Below are positions 51,677 to 61,152 of a stretch of 64,000 nt of DNA, one piece after another (position 1 is the first letter of the stretch; every line of letters starts with the position of its first letter). Both the position numbers and the translations under genes were made by a program. The stretch comes from Septoria linicola (lineage: Eukaryota > Ascomycota > Dothideomycetes > Mycosphaerellales > Mycosphaerellaceae). The notes below the pieces were generated by a model, which was not told the origin of the DNA, searched no databases, and saw nothing but the letters and a program-made list of their open reading frames with translations. The stretch is from positions 1,984,001 to 2,048,000 of the forward strand of contig CP099422.1 in NCBI GenBank assembly GCA_024114885.1. The letters run 5' to 3'.

Positions 51677-52190
51677 GGTGGCTTGGTATGGATGCTTGGC
51701 TGGATGCTTGTTATAGCTTGATGATTTGTCGGTATCAGTTCGTATGCTTTGGCGGAAATCTGAACTGCTTCGTGTCCTTGGAGCTGTCTGTTGGTACAAT
51801 CAGCAGACTTGTTCGAGGATGCTCATACTTATATTCGTGGACCAGGCTCTCTGGTCTGCCCTCATCGTACTCGTCCCTAGCCCCTCCGGAGGGCATTGTA
51901 TTGCAGCCTCAGTGTAGTGTCGCTGCATGCCTACAAGACTTTTCCGAAGTTCGCAATCTTGGTTGTGGGCGCCTTCCTCGTGTCAGCCCTTCCGAGGGAT
52001 GTCCCTCACGAATACGAGAAAGTCTGGAGTAGTACTGGTGGAAATGAGGAAGATAAAAGCCGCTACATGTGTAGCAACGCTAGTCATCACACCTCCTGCA
52101 AGCTAGTCATTCATGTCATTTTGCTCATCGAAGCTTTCGTCTAATTATCATTTCTTGTTCCATCACAGATGGCCGCCTTTTGCCTGCCCT
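51677..52190. promoter_or_regulatory. Upstream region of the secreted Cys protein and 3' flank of phosphoketolase
   Basis: About 510 bp. Open frames on the plus strand here lack ATG starts and domain signatures. Nothing else recognised. Confidence 0.35.
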
Positions 52191-54768
52191 TCAATACGGC
52201 CATTGCCAAGTATTGTACTCTTCGGTATCAAGGCCAGTCTCATACGCATACGTCTGTGCGTGCAGTCTCTTCTCAAGAAGCTTCTCACGTGGACCAGTCC
52301 CCTTGTTGCCCAAAACGTCAGACAGATGGTCAATTGCCAGAATGGCCAATGAGTAACGATCGGCCTCATTGCGGATGGCGAGCTCAAGAGGAGTGTTGAT
52401 ATTGCCCTTCTCCTTGTATCCACGCACGTGCATCTTCTCCTGACCCTTGCGGTTATAGGTCAGGCGGTGCACCAACCATGGGTAAGAATGGAAGTTGAAC
52501 ACGACTGGCTTATTGCTGGTGAAAAGCGACTCGTACTCGACGTCCTTCAGTCCATGCGGATGGTAGCCGTTTGGCAGAAGTTTGAAGAGATCGACAACAT
52601 TGACGAATCGGATCTTCAGCTCTGGAAGGTACTCTCTGAGCAATGCAGTTGCAGCAAGAGCTTCTTGGGTCACAACATCACCACATGAAGCGATGACAAT
52701 GTCAGGCTCGGCGCCATAGTCGTTCGAAGCCCAGTCCCAGATGCCGATACCACGTGTGCAGTGCGATGCAGCTTGTTCAGCGTTAAGATACTGCAGGTGA
52801 TTTTGCTTGTCAGCGACCACCACGTTGACGTAGTTCTCACTCTTGAGGCAGTGATCCATGGTCGAGAGCAGAGTATTTCCGTCAGGTGGCAGATACACAC
52901 GCACAACCTCTGGAGACTTGTTGATGACAACATCGAGGAAGCCCGGGTCCTGGTGTGTGAAGCCGTTATGGTCTTGCCGCCAGACCGTGCTGGTAAGCAG
53001 GATGTTCAGCGATGCCACGGCTTGTCTCCATTCCACCTCGGCACACTTCTCGAGCCACTTGGCGTGCTGATTGACCATCGAGTCCACAATGTGGATGAAA
53101 GGCTCGTATGAGTTGAAAAGTCCGTGTCGACCACTCAAAGTATAGCCCTCCAGCCAACCCTCGCAAGTGTGCTCGGACAAGATCTCCATGACACGGCCAT
53201 TAGGGTCGAGATTGCCGCCATCCTCATCCTCAGGAAGCATACCATTGACCCAGATCTTCTTGCCTTGCTCGTAGACCGCGGAGAGCTTGTTGCTTTCCGT
53301 CTCATCCGGACCGAAAAGTCGGAAAGTCGTCATATTGTCTCGGACAACATCTCGAAGGAATTCTCCAAACTTGCTCATGCCCGAAGCACTTGTTACTCCG
53401 GCTTTCTTGACCTCGATTGCATAGTTCTTCCAGTTCTCGAGGCGGAGAGGCTTCTTCAGGAGCCCACCATTTGTGATCGGGTTTTCACTCATCCTCTTGC
53501 CTTTGGGTGGAGCCAGCTCCTTTAGCTCCGGGACGAGCTTTCCTTCCTCAGTGAACAGCTCTTCTGGCTTGTACCCTCGCATCCATTTCTCAAGTGCCTT
53601 CAACTGTTCTGGGTCAGTGTGCACCTTGGTCAAAGGCACCTGATGGGCTCGCCAGAAGCCCTCAAGGTAGTGACCCTCGACTTGACGGGGAGCGGTCCAG
53701 CCTTTCGGACTTCGCAAAACAATCATGGGCCACCTTGGCCTGAAGACCTTGCCAGAATCACGAGCTTGCTTTTGGTAAGCGCGAATCTCGTTGACACAGT
53801 GCTCCAATGTGCCCGCCATTGCCTGATGCATGGTCTCCAAGTCACTGCCCTCCACGAAGTATGGTGTCCATCCATAACCCTTCATGAGACTTCTGAGCTC
53901 TTCCTCGTCAATGCGTGATAGCACGGTAGGGTTGTTGATCTTGTAGCCATTCAAGTGCAAGACTGGCAGTACGGCACCATCCTTGATTGGGTTGAGGAAC
54001 TTGTTGCTGTGCCAGCTCGTTGCCAGTGGTCCAGTCTCTGATTCTCCGTCACCAACGATTGTGAGAGCGATTGTTTGTGGGTGGTCGAAGACCGCGCCGA
54101 AAGCGTGAGAAAGAGAGTAGCCGAGCTCTCCTCCCTCGTGGATCGATCCTGGCGTCTGTGAAATTGTCAGCTAGTGGTCGACCCTCTCAGCTCTGCGTAT
54201 GCATACCTCTGGCGTCATATGGCTGCCGATTCCTCCTGGGAACGAGAAGGCCTTGAAGAACTTCTGGAGACCTTCGATATCCTCGCCTTTGTGTGGGTAC
54301 ACCTCGGAGTAAACACCCTCTAGGTAGAAGTTGGAGATGAGACCTGGTGCGCCATGACCGGGACCAGAAATCACGAATGCATCCAGATCATACTTCTTGA
54401 TCAGTCTGTTCATGTGAATATACCTAGTACAGCGTCAGTCTTGCTCCAGCATCGCCCACCTTGCCCACTTACGTGAAGCTTTGTCCAGCATCAGAGCCCC
54501 AATGTCCGAGCAATCTGGGCTTAAAGTGCTCTTTCTTCAATGGCTCCCTTAGTAACGGGTTCTCCTTCAAGTACAGCATACCCAAACATAGGTACATCGA
54601 GGCATGGAACCATTTTGTCGTCTTCTCGAGCTCGTCTTTGCTCAATGGCTGTTCGTTGATAGTGGACCGAGTCTTGGTATAGACCGACCATGTGTTCTGT
54701 TCTTCGGTCAAGCTGTGTGCGCCATCAGTAGGCTGCTCAGCCTGCGATTGAGCTGGTAGTGAATCCAT
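52191..54768 (-). CDS. Xylulose-5-phosphate/fructose-6-phosphate phosphoketolase
   Basis: Three exons (54473-54768, 54207-54423, 52191-54155) encode 825 aa. Introns are gtaagt...actag and gtatgc...cacag. Signatures include LGHWGSDAGQSFTYIHMNRLI, ISGPGHGAPG, GGIGSHMTPETPGSIHEGGELGYSL, the thiamine-diphosphate site GDGESETGP and HLNGYKINNPT. The C-terminal domain has FTHQDPGF and YLPPDGN, ending NTWQWPY. The enzyme splits xylulose-5-phosphate or fructose-6-phosphate with phosphate to acetyl phosphate, and fungi often pair it with acetate kinase; no such gene is seen here. It is a cytosolic enzyme. Length is normal. Confidence 0.96.
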
Positions 54769-55695
54769 GTTGTGTCACAACGTCAAAGAGAAGTTGTTCG
54801 GTGAGTGAGAAACGCAGAGGGAAGAAGAGTGCTTGCGACCTGCCTTACGACGATTTATTCGGCAAGAGCGAGTCCCAATGACACGGCTCATGGCAACCAC
54901 GGAGCTCTTCGACAATTGTGTCCGGCAACGTCGGAAGCTCACAATGCGTTGAATCTCGATAGTGATGCGATGGGTGACGTCAAAGGTTTCTGCAATTTTC
55001 ATGCGCCTCTTGTGAACGGCGGCCGATCACAGCGATGGCCCTTCCACAAAGACGGTGCCGAACGAGGTGGAGCTCTTGCATTTGAGCTGAACTGCCTTCA
55101 AGCCTCGCGCGCTACTAAATGCTTTCTCGCGCATTGCTGCCACAGGTTCATCTGGTGAAAGGATCGAAGCGGAAGTGCGACGCGAACGCGTGTGGTGTGA
55201 GAGGTGGGACCGTGGCACCAATGAAACCTGCTGCTGGACGTCTGTCTCTGCCGGTGGCTGTTGTGCTCTGCATATTATGAGCAGTCTGCAGACGCGTGGT
55301 GCAGCTTATCTCATGAGACTTCGTGTCCGAGTGCTAGGCATGAGCTTGTTGGCGCGCCTGTAGCCTTGGTACAGTTCAGCCAGAATTCTCTGCAACAGTC
55401 CACAAAGAAGAAAAGCGCGACAGAGCGTAAATCAATGAGGCGCAGCGTGTTCAAGGCGAGGAGTCAAGTCTGTCACGGTCGGAATATGAAATGTTGGCCG
55501 ACAAAGCCCGTGCGCTACGGAATGAGTTCTGGGCGAAGACGAGTGGACGTGATCACGTTCTCTGGTATTTCTATGCTATGCTCAAAGGTGTCCAAAACCG
55601 AAGATCAATCCGTATCCGTCGACGGCATATCATGCTCACGTCTCTCATGCCCTTGGAACTCCAAAACTCCGCGCTCAGAACACAAAAAAGGAAGC
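54769..55695. other. Long intergenic region between phosphoketolase and SDS3
   Basis: About 930 bp upstream of phosphoketolase (-). Several plus-strand frames of 75-158 codons exist but lack recognisable domains and have unlike codon use. I see no gene, RNA or repeat here. Confidence 0.35.
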
Positions 55696-57564
55696 TCAGA
55701 CAAGTCTGCCTCGCCCTCCTCTTCCTCTAGAAGTTGATGGCTCACCAAGCTCACTAATTCCGCCTGCGCTTGTAGTCCTGCTCATGGGTTCAGCACCCAG
55801 TCTGCCGCTGAGAGCTGCAGCCATAGCGCCGCCAGAAGCATTAGACATTACATCCGCCGCAGCGGTCTTCAATCGTGATTCGATGCGCACAATGACCGGT
55901 TGCACAGGGGCGAATCCTGTTCGAGGCTCTCGATCGACGCCTCGCCCGATCAATGCACCTGGCCCGGGCTCCAGTTGTGGTAGTCGATATGGTGCTTGCA
56001 CTCCAGAGACACCCAGCGCTTGGTCGAGGAGTCTTCTTCGCAAGTCTTTTGCCTCGTCAGCCGCCATCTGATCCATCTCTATGTCGCCGTCAGGGTCAGC
56101 GGCGTGGTAGTCCGCACCTGCGTCGCGCATCATGTTGAAATCGTTCTCCATGTCAAGATTGCTCACAGGAGGAGGTGCCGGTGCACCAGACTTCTCTGCT
56201 CGTGTCGTAGCGTGGAAAGACGGCTGCTCAGGAGTGAACGGATTCCTTCTCACGACGGGCTCTGTAGACGAGGCTGCGGCTGCGGCATTGGCAAGGTCTG
56301 AGAGCGCAGCAAGTGGATTGGCTTTAGCGCCGCCTCTCGTGAGAACTTGGTGTGAAGTCTGACGTTCCATCCCGACAGCCGCCAGTGGCTCTGCAGGTGG
56401 AGGTGTGTTCGTCCCATTCGCATCTGCCATAGCCTCGTCTGCTGGAACATCGCCATTTTCGGCAGTAGTCTCACCGTCGACCGAGGCAACTGCGGTACCA
56501 TTGCTGTTGGAAGACGATTCTTGCTCTTTTTGGTAGAAGTATTTGTATGTGGCCTTCTTGGCCAGGTCTGTCGCCAATGCAAGCTCTTTCTCCGTGAACA
56601 ATCGTTCGAGACTGTATGCTGGCGCTTCGAACTGGGCGTATTCTCGAGAGCTTTTCGCTTCCTTGAATGGGCTTCTGCCGCCAAAGTTTGGTATGGGCGA
56701 TTCGTTGCCATTATCGTCTTCCCCCAATTTGCGCTTCCTCTTGCCATTTTCTCCTTCTGCGCCGGGCGGTGCTGGACTCGCTCCTCTATGGTGTCTCAAA
56801 TGTCGCGTCCGCTTATTGACACCCACGCCGTTTTGGCTGGGCGACGCTGGGTTGTTGCCAATGCTGAAGTGGTTGGGGTGGAGAAGCATAGCGTTACTGT
56901 CCGAAATGTCCAACTGATCCTTGTCGCGCAGCAACTGCTGACGTTTTTTGTTCAGCGTGCCCACGAGACGCTGCCGAATCGTATTGGAGAGCTCGCGGTG
57001 CTCCTCTTCGGCCTGGCGAAGGCGCTGTGCGTGGACTCGGTCGAGTTCTTGCAAGGCATTATCGTAGTTATTCTACGCAGAAATGTTAGATCGTAACCAA
57101 GATCAGTGCCTCTCACGCTTTGGTCAACCTACATGCAGCAGCGTGAGATCAGCATCGCGGCGTTCGATCGCATCGTTGACCTCCCTTGCAAATTCACCGT
57201 ACCGCCTGCCAGCCGTGGCCCAGAAGTCGGTCTTGATGTTCTCGTCTTCGGGCAATGCGATTCCTCCATTGCCTTGAGCATCTGACTGCACTACGCTTTC
57301 CACCAGTTCTCTGATGTCCTCGTGGCTGTCGCCGAGCGGCACGTCTGTGCTGTAGGGATCTGCGCGAAGCACCAGCGTCATATCGACCTGGACGCCTTGC
57401 AATTGTGCCCGATAATGTTGGTTCTGGTTTGCTGAGAAGCCATCGACCATGGCCTGTAGCCTTTCCATGATTCGGTTTCGTCGAACGTCGCGTTTCGTGA
57501 GGGGCTGTGGTTGTGGTGATGCTGAGCCGTTGAAGATCGAGGCATCTCGATGGTTGATTGCCAT
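55696..57564 (-). CDS. SDS3: Sds3-like subunit of the Rpd3L histone deacetylase complex
   Basis: Exon 1 (57133-57564) and exon 2 (55696-57072) give 602 aa; the gtaggt donor and gcgtag acceptor join TLLH to NNYDNALQELD. A basic N-terminus (KRDVRRNRIMERLQAMVDGF) and a long coiled coil running through the junction (QRLRQAEEEHRELSNTIRQRL, then KKRQQLLRDKDQLD) match the Sds3 domain. The later TEKELALATDLAKKATYKYFYQK is also characteristic of fungal members. Sds3 bridges Sin3 and Rpd3 for transcriptional repression. The C-terminal 250 residues are disordered and end in an RGRGGRGR stretch. Confidence 0.88.
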
Positions 57565-58433
57565 GGTCAGACGACGTCGTGACGACTGCTTCGCCGATCG
57601 ATTGGGCAGGAGTGTCGCTTCGTTGCTGGAGTGTGCGGTGTGTTGGGTAGAGAGAGTCTGCAAGAGCTGGCAGAAGAACGAGCTCGGTGTGTGCGTGCAG
57701 CTCGAGATCGTCGCCGACGGTGCTCTATTGGGAAGTGTGCTAGATCGGTACAGACAAGAGACATGCAATCGTTCACATTGCAGCAGACTTGAACGACACG
57801 CACGATGGCCAGGAAAGCAACAAGGCGACGTTATGGTAGGAGATGCAAATCAACCTTGAGAGCACACTGCTCGGGATGCTTTCCTTCACTTCGAAACCGG
57901 CACAAGCCATTTAGAACTAGCCTTTCCGATCACCGACGACGTCAGTCTCACTCCGCATTCGTCCTAGCCTTACCCTTCCTGCCTACTGCGAAAATAGCAC
58001 TTCTCTCACATCGCGTCTCGCCAGCATGGAATTCAACACCATCGTCAGTTCTTGCACGAGACTATATGGAAGCTGAACGCAAAGTAACGTCAAAGTGGAC
58101 GGCCACGTGCAAAATCACGAGCTCGACCAGTTGCCTCCGATGTCTCCACTAGAGCATTCAGCCGAAATCAGGAACAGGCAGGTCAAGTCTGTATACAAAT
58201 GCGGGGATACCCATTCGCTACAGCAAGAGCTCCAGTGCTGCATAATTCTCCGCCTGTCATTGACGGTCTATCCCATGTCACTCAGCCGGAGAGACTTGTT
58301 CCACGATATATTGGGGGCCGGAGCGGTATGCATTCGCACGAGATGTCACACCAGGTAGGATTGCTTGCAGGTGAGTATATCTCGTCATGTCTCCTTACAA
58401 GCACAATTCTGTTCGTGTTCAAACATTGGCACT
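57565..58433. promoter_or_regulatory. Divergent region between SDS3 and the GH3 gene
   Basis: About 870 bp. Short plus-strand frames are present without domain features. The last 60 bp before the GH3 ATG are T/C-rich. Confidence 0.35.
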
Positions 58434-60806
58434 ATGGCTGTTCTTAGGAGACTGCTCGCTGTCAGCGTAGCTGTAGTCGCAGCGGCTCAATCATACAATG
58501 ACCACGGAAATGCGTCGCTTGCAAATGCGCCATACAAGGACGCATCCTTACCAGTCGAGATTCGCATCAGCGACCTGCTCTCGAGAATGACGATCGAAGA
58601 GAAGGCTACTCAGCTAATGCAGGGCGACATCTCGAACTGGCTGAACACAACTTCTGGTGCATTCAACAGGACCGGTCTGGAACTCAGCTTCGAGCAAAAG
58701 GCAGGCATGTACTACGTTGGCTATCCAATTTCATGGGATCTCCTAGCAGACAACATCAAGATCGGACAAGACTATGCTATGAACGAAACCCGTCTAGGTA
58801 TTCCGCCAATTGTGCAGACCGAAGGCATCCACGGCTTTCTCATTGGCAATGCAACCATCTTCAATAGCCCTATTGCCTATGCCTGCAGCTGGAACAGAAC
58901 GCAAGTGCAAGCGATGGCCGTGCAGATTGCCAAGGAAGCACAAGCGCTGGGTGTCTCCCAATTGTTCGCCCCAGTACAGGATCTTGCCAGGGAGATGAGG
59001 TGGGGAAGAGTCGAAGAAACCTTTGGCGAAGATGGGTACTTGGCTGGCGAGATCGGTCACTCTTATGTTGTTGGCCTGCAATCGACAAATGTCAGTGCCA
59101 TGGTCAAGCACTTCGCAGCCGACAGCAATCCTGAGCAGGGACTGAACGTGGGTCCTGTACACGGAGGCGAAAGGGAACTGCGGACGACGTTCATGCCAGC
59201 CTACAAGAAAGCTATCATCGACGGCGGTGTATGGTCCATCATGAGTGGCTATAACAGCTACGATGGTGTCCCTGCAGTCTCGGATGAGCACGTCCTCAAT
59301 CAGATACTCCGCGATGAGTGGGGATATCAGTTCTTCGTCATGTCCGACGCAGGTGCCACTGACCGTCTAGCTACACCGTTCGACATCTGTCCAGCTCCTC
59401 TTAACAAGTACGGCAGTCCGGTTAATGCAGGAAACGAGTGTGTTACGCTCGATGCGCTCCCTGCTGGCGGCGACGTAGAGATGGGTGGCGGCAGTTTCAG
59501 CTATCGCGCCATTCCAGAGCTCGTGGCCGTAGGTCGCCTCGATGAAGCAGTTGTCGACAAAGCTGTATCGCGTGTACTCCGTGCCAAGTTCACGATGGGG
59601 CTCTTTGAACGCCCATATCAGATAGCAGCTTCAGAGGAACGTGGGAGCATCATCAATACGCCTGCAGCTAAGCAGCTCGCGCGAGAAGTCGACCGCGACA
59701 GCATAGTCCTGCTCAAGAACGACCACGAGATTTTGCCCATCTCGAAAGACAATAAAGTCGCTGTCATCGGACCAATGGCTCATGGTTTTATGAATTATGG
59801 TGACTATGTTGTATATCGCAGTCAATACCGCGGCATCACACCTCTCGATGGCATCCAAGCAGCCATTAGCAACGACTCAGTCACATACGCCCAAGGTTGC
59901 GAGCGCTGGTCCAACAACCAATCCGGCTTCCCCGAAGCAATCTCCGCCGCGGAAGACGCAGACGTCGCAGTCGTAGTCGTAGGAACCTGGTCTCGCGACC
60001 AACAAGAACTCTGGCAAGGCCTCAATGCCACCACGGGCGAGCACGTCGACCTCGCATCCCTCAACCTCGTCGGAGCCCAACGCGCCCTCCTCGAAGCCGT
60101 CATCAACACCACCACCCCCACAGTCATCGTCTTCTCCTCCGGCAAACCCATCACCGAATCCTGGATCTCCAACACCACCGCCTCTCTCGTCCAGCAATTC
60201 TACCCCTCCGAACAAGGCGGCCACGCCCTCGCAGACATTCTCTTCGGAAACTATAATCCCTCTGGAAAACTCAGCGTCAGCTTCCCTTACGATGTCGGCA
60301 CCCTTCCAGTCTACTACGACCATCTCAACTCCGCCCGCCAAATCGGCGACTCGGGTTTCATCGGCGCAGACGAGCAGATATATTTTGGCCACCAATACGT
60401 TATCGGCAATCCCAACGCGTGGTTTCCATTCGGCTATGGAGGTAGTTACACGAGCTTTAGTTACTCCAATGTCACCCTCTCTGCTACAAACGTCAGCACC
60501 ACCGACCTCGTCACTGCAACAGTCAGTGTAACGAACAACGGTACTCGTGCTGGCGCGGAAGTGGTGCAATTGTATGTCAAAGATGTGCTGGCAACTGTCG
60601 ATGTGCCGAATATCCAATTGAAGGGCTTCGAGAAGGTCTGGTTCGAGGCCGGGGAGACGAAGGATGTGAGTATTTCTGTCAATGTTAGTGATGTGGGGCT
60701 GTGGAACCGGAAGATGAAGTATGTGGTCGAGCCGGGTGAGTTTGTGGTGTATGTGGGAAGCAGTAGTGCGGATTTGGGGAGGAATGGAAGTTTCTGGGTG
60801 GTGTAG
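58434..60806 (+). CDS. Secreted GH3 beta-glucosidase/beta-xylosidase-type glycosidase
   Basis: A single exon of 790 aa with signal peptide MAVLRRLLAVSVAVVAAAQS. The GH3 N-domain contains PPIVQTEGIHGF, SQLFAPVQDLAREMRWGRVEETFGED, VKHFAADSNPEQGLN and the nucleophile segment FFVMSDAGATD (Asp about 305). The GH3 C-domain starts around SIVLLKNDHEILPI and has KVAVIGP and VVVGTWSRDQQE. FYPSEQGGHALADILFGNYNPSGKLSVSFP follows, and a C-terminal fibronectin-III-like domain (GAEVVQLYVKD) ends the protein. About a dozen N-glycosylation sequons are present. It probably acts on plant or fungal wall glucans or xylans outside the cell. Substrate preference cannot be read from motifs alone. Confidence 0.93.
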   Translation: MAVLRRLLAVSVAVVAAAQSYNDHGNASLANAPYKDASLPVEIRISDLLSRMTIEEKATQLMQGDISNWLNTTSGAFNRTGLELSFEQKAGMYYVGYPISWDLLADNIKIGQDYAMNETRLGIPPIVQTEGIHGFLIGNATIFNSPIAYACSWNRTQVQAMAVQIAKEAQALGVSQLFAPVQDLAREMRWGRVEETFGEDGYLAGEIGHSYVVGLQSTNVSAMVKHFAADSNPEQGLNVGPVHGGERELRTTFMPAYKKAIIDGGVWSIMSGYNSYDGVPAVSDEHVLNQILRDEWGYQFFVMSDAGATDRLATPFDICPAPLNKYGSPVNAGNECVTLDALPAGGDVEMGGGSFSYRAIPELVAVGRLDEAVVDKAVSRVLRAKFTMGLFERPYQIAASEERGSIINTPAAKQLAREVDRDSIVLLKNDHEILPISKDNKVAVIGPMAHGFMNYGDYVVYRSQYRGITPLDGIQAAISNDSVTYAQGCERWSNNQSGFPEAISAAEDADVAVVVVGTWSRDQQELWQGLNATTGEHVDLASLNLVGAQRALLEAVINTTTPTVIVFSSGKPITESWISNTTASLVQQFYPSEQGGHALADILFGNYNPSGKLSVSFPYDVGTLPVYYDHLNSARQIGDSGFIGADEQIYFGHQYVIGNPNAWFPFGYGGSYTSFSYSNVTLSATNVSTTDLVTATVSVTNNGTRAGAEVVQLYVKDVLATVDVPNIQLKGFEKVWFEAGETKDVSISVNVSDVGLWNRKMKYVVEPGEFVVYVGSSSADLGRNGSFWVV

Positions 60807-61152
60807 ATGGTGTGCTGTGGTAGGGCCGTCAGGTCTCAGCAGCAGCGGGGCGATCCAATAGGACCGTGACGCAGGAAGAATGGTCTGAGCATGAATGTGA
60901 ATGTATATCTCGTTCATAGACTGCAATACATTCTATTCACTCGAGCGCAAAGTTTCTTCGGCTCGGCGGTTGACTTCTGCCTCCCATATGCACAACCCTC
61001 CTCCAGGGATGGTATGTACAGCGCAATACGTGTCACCACGATAGTCACACAACTTCCAACAGAGATCTTCATTTCAAACATTAGCAGCCCCTCTCATTCG
61101 AGCTGGAAGTTTTGTAGAGTGCTAGTGGGAAGCCACTTCTCTTTTGTACAAT
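60807..61152. other. Short intergenic region, convergent genes
   Basis: About 350 bp between the GH3 stop and the TBC gene stop. Nothing recognised. Confidence 0.35.

Noticed and set aside
51896..52144. 82-codon frame with hydrophobic stretch, possible small secreted protein
   Set aside because: It lacks an ATG before the hydrophobic part and no acceptable upstream exon was found.
55261..55737. 158-codon plus-strand frame between phosphoketolase and SDS3
   Set aside because: Its end overlaps the SDS3 3' coding end in antisense and no domain is visible.
59877..60926. 349-codon minus-strand frame inside the GH3 gene
   Set aside because: Antisense shadow with Gly/Asp-rich low complexity produced by the coding strand's codon bias.
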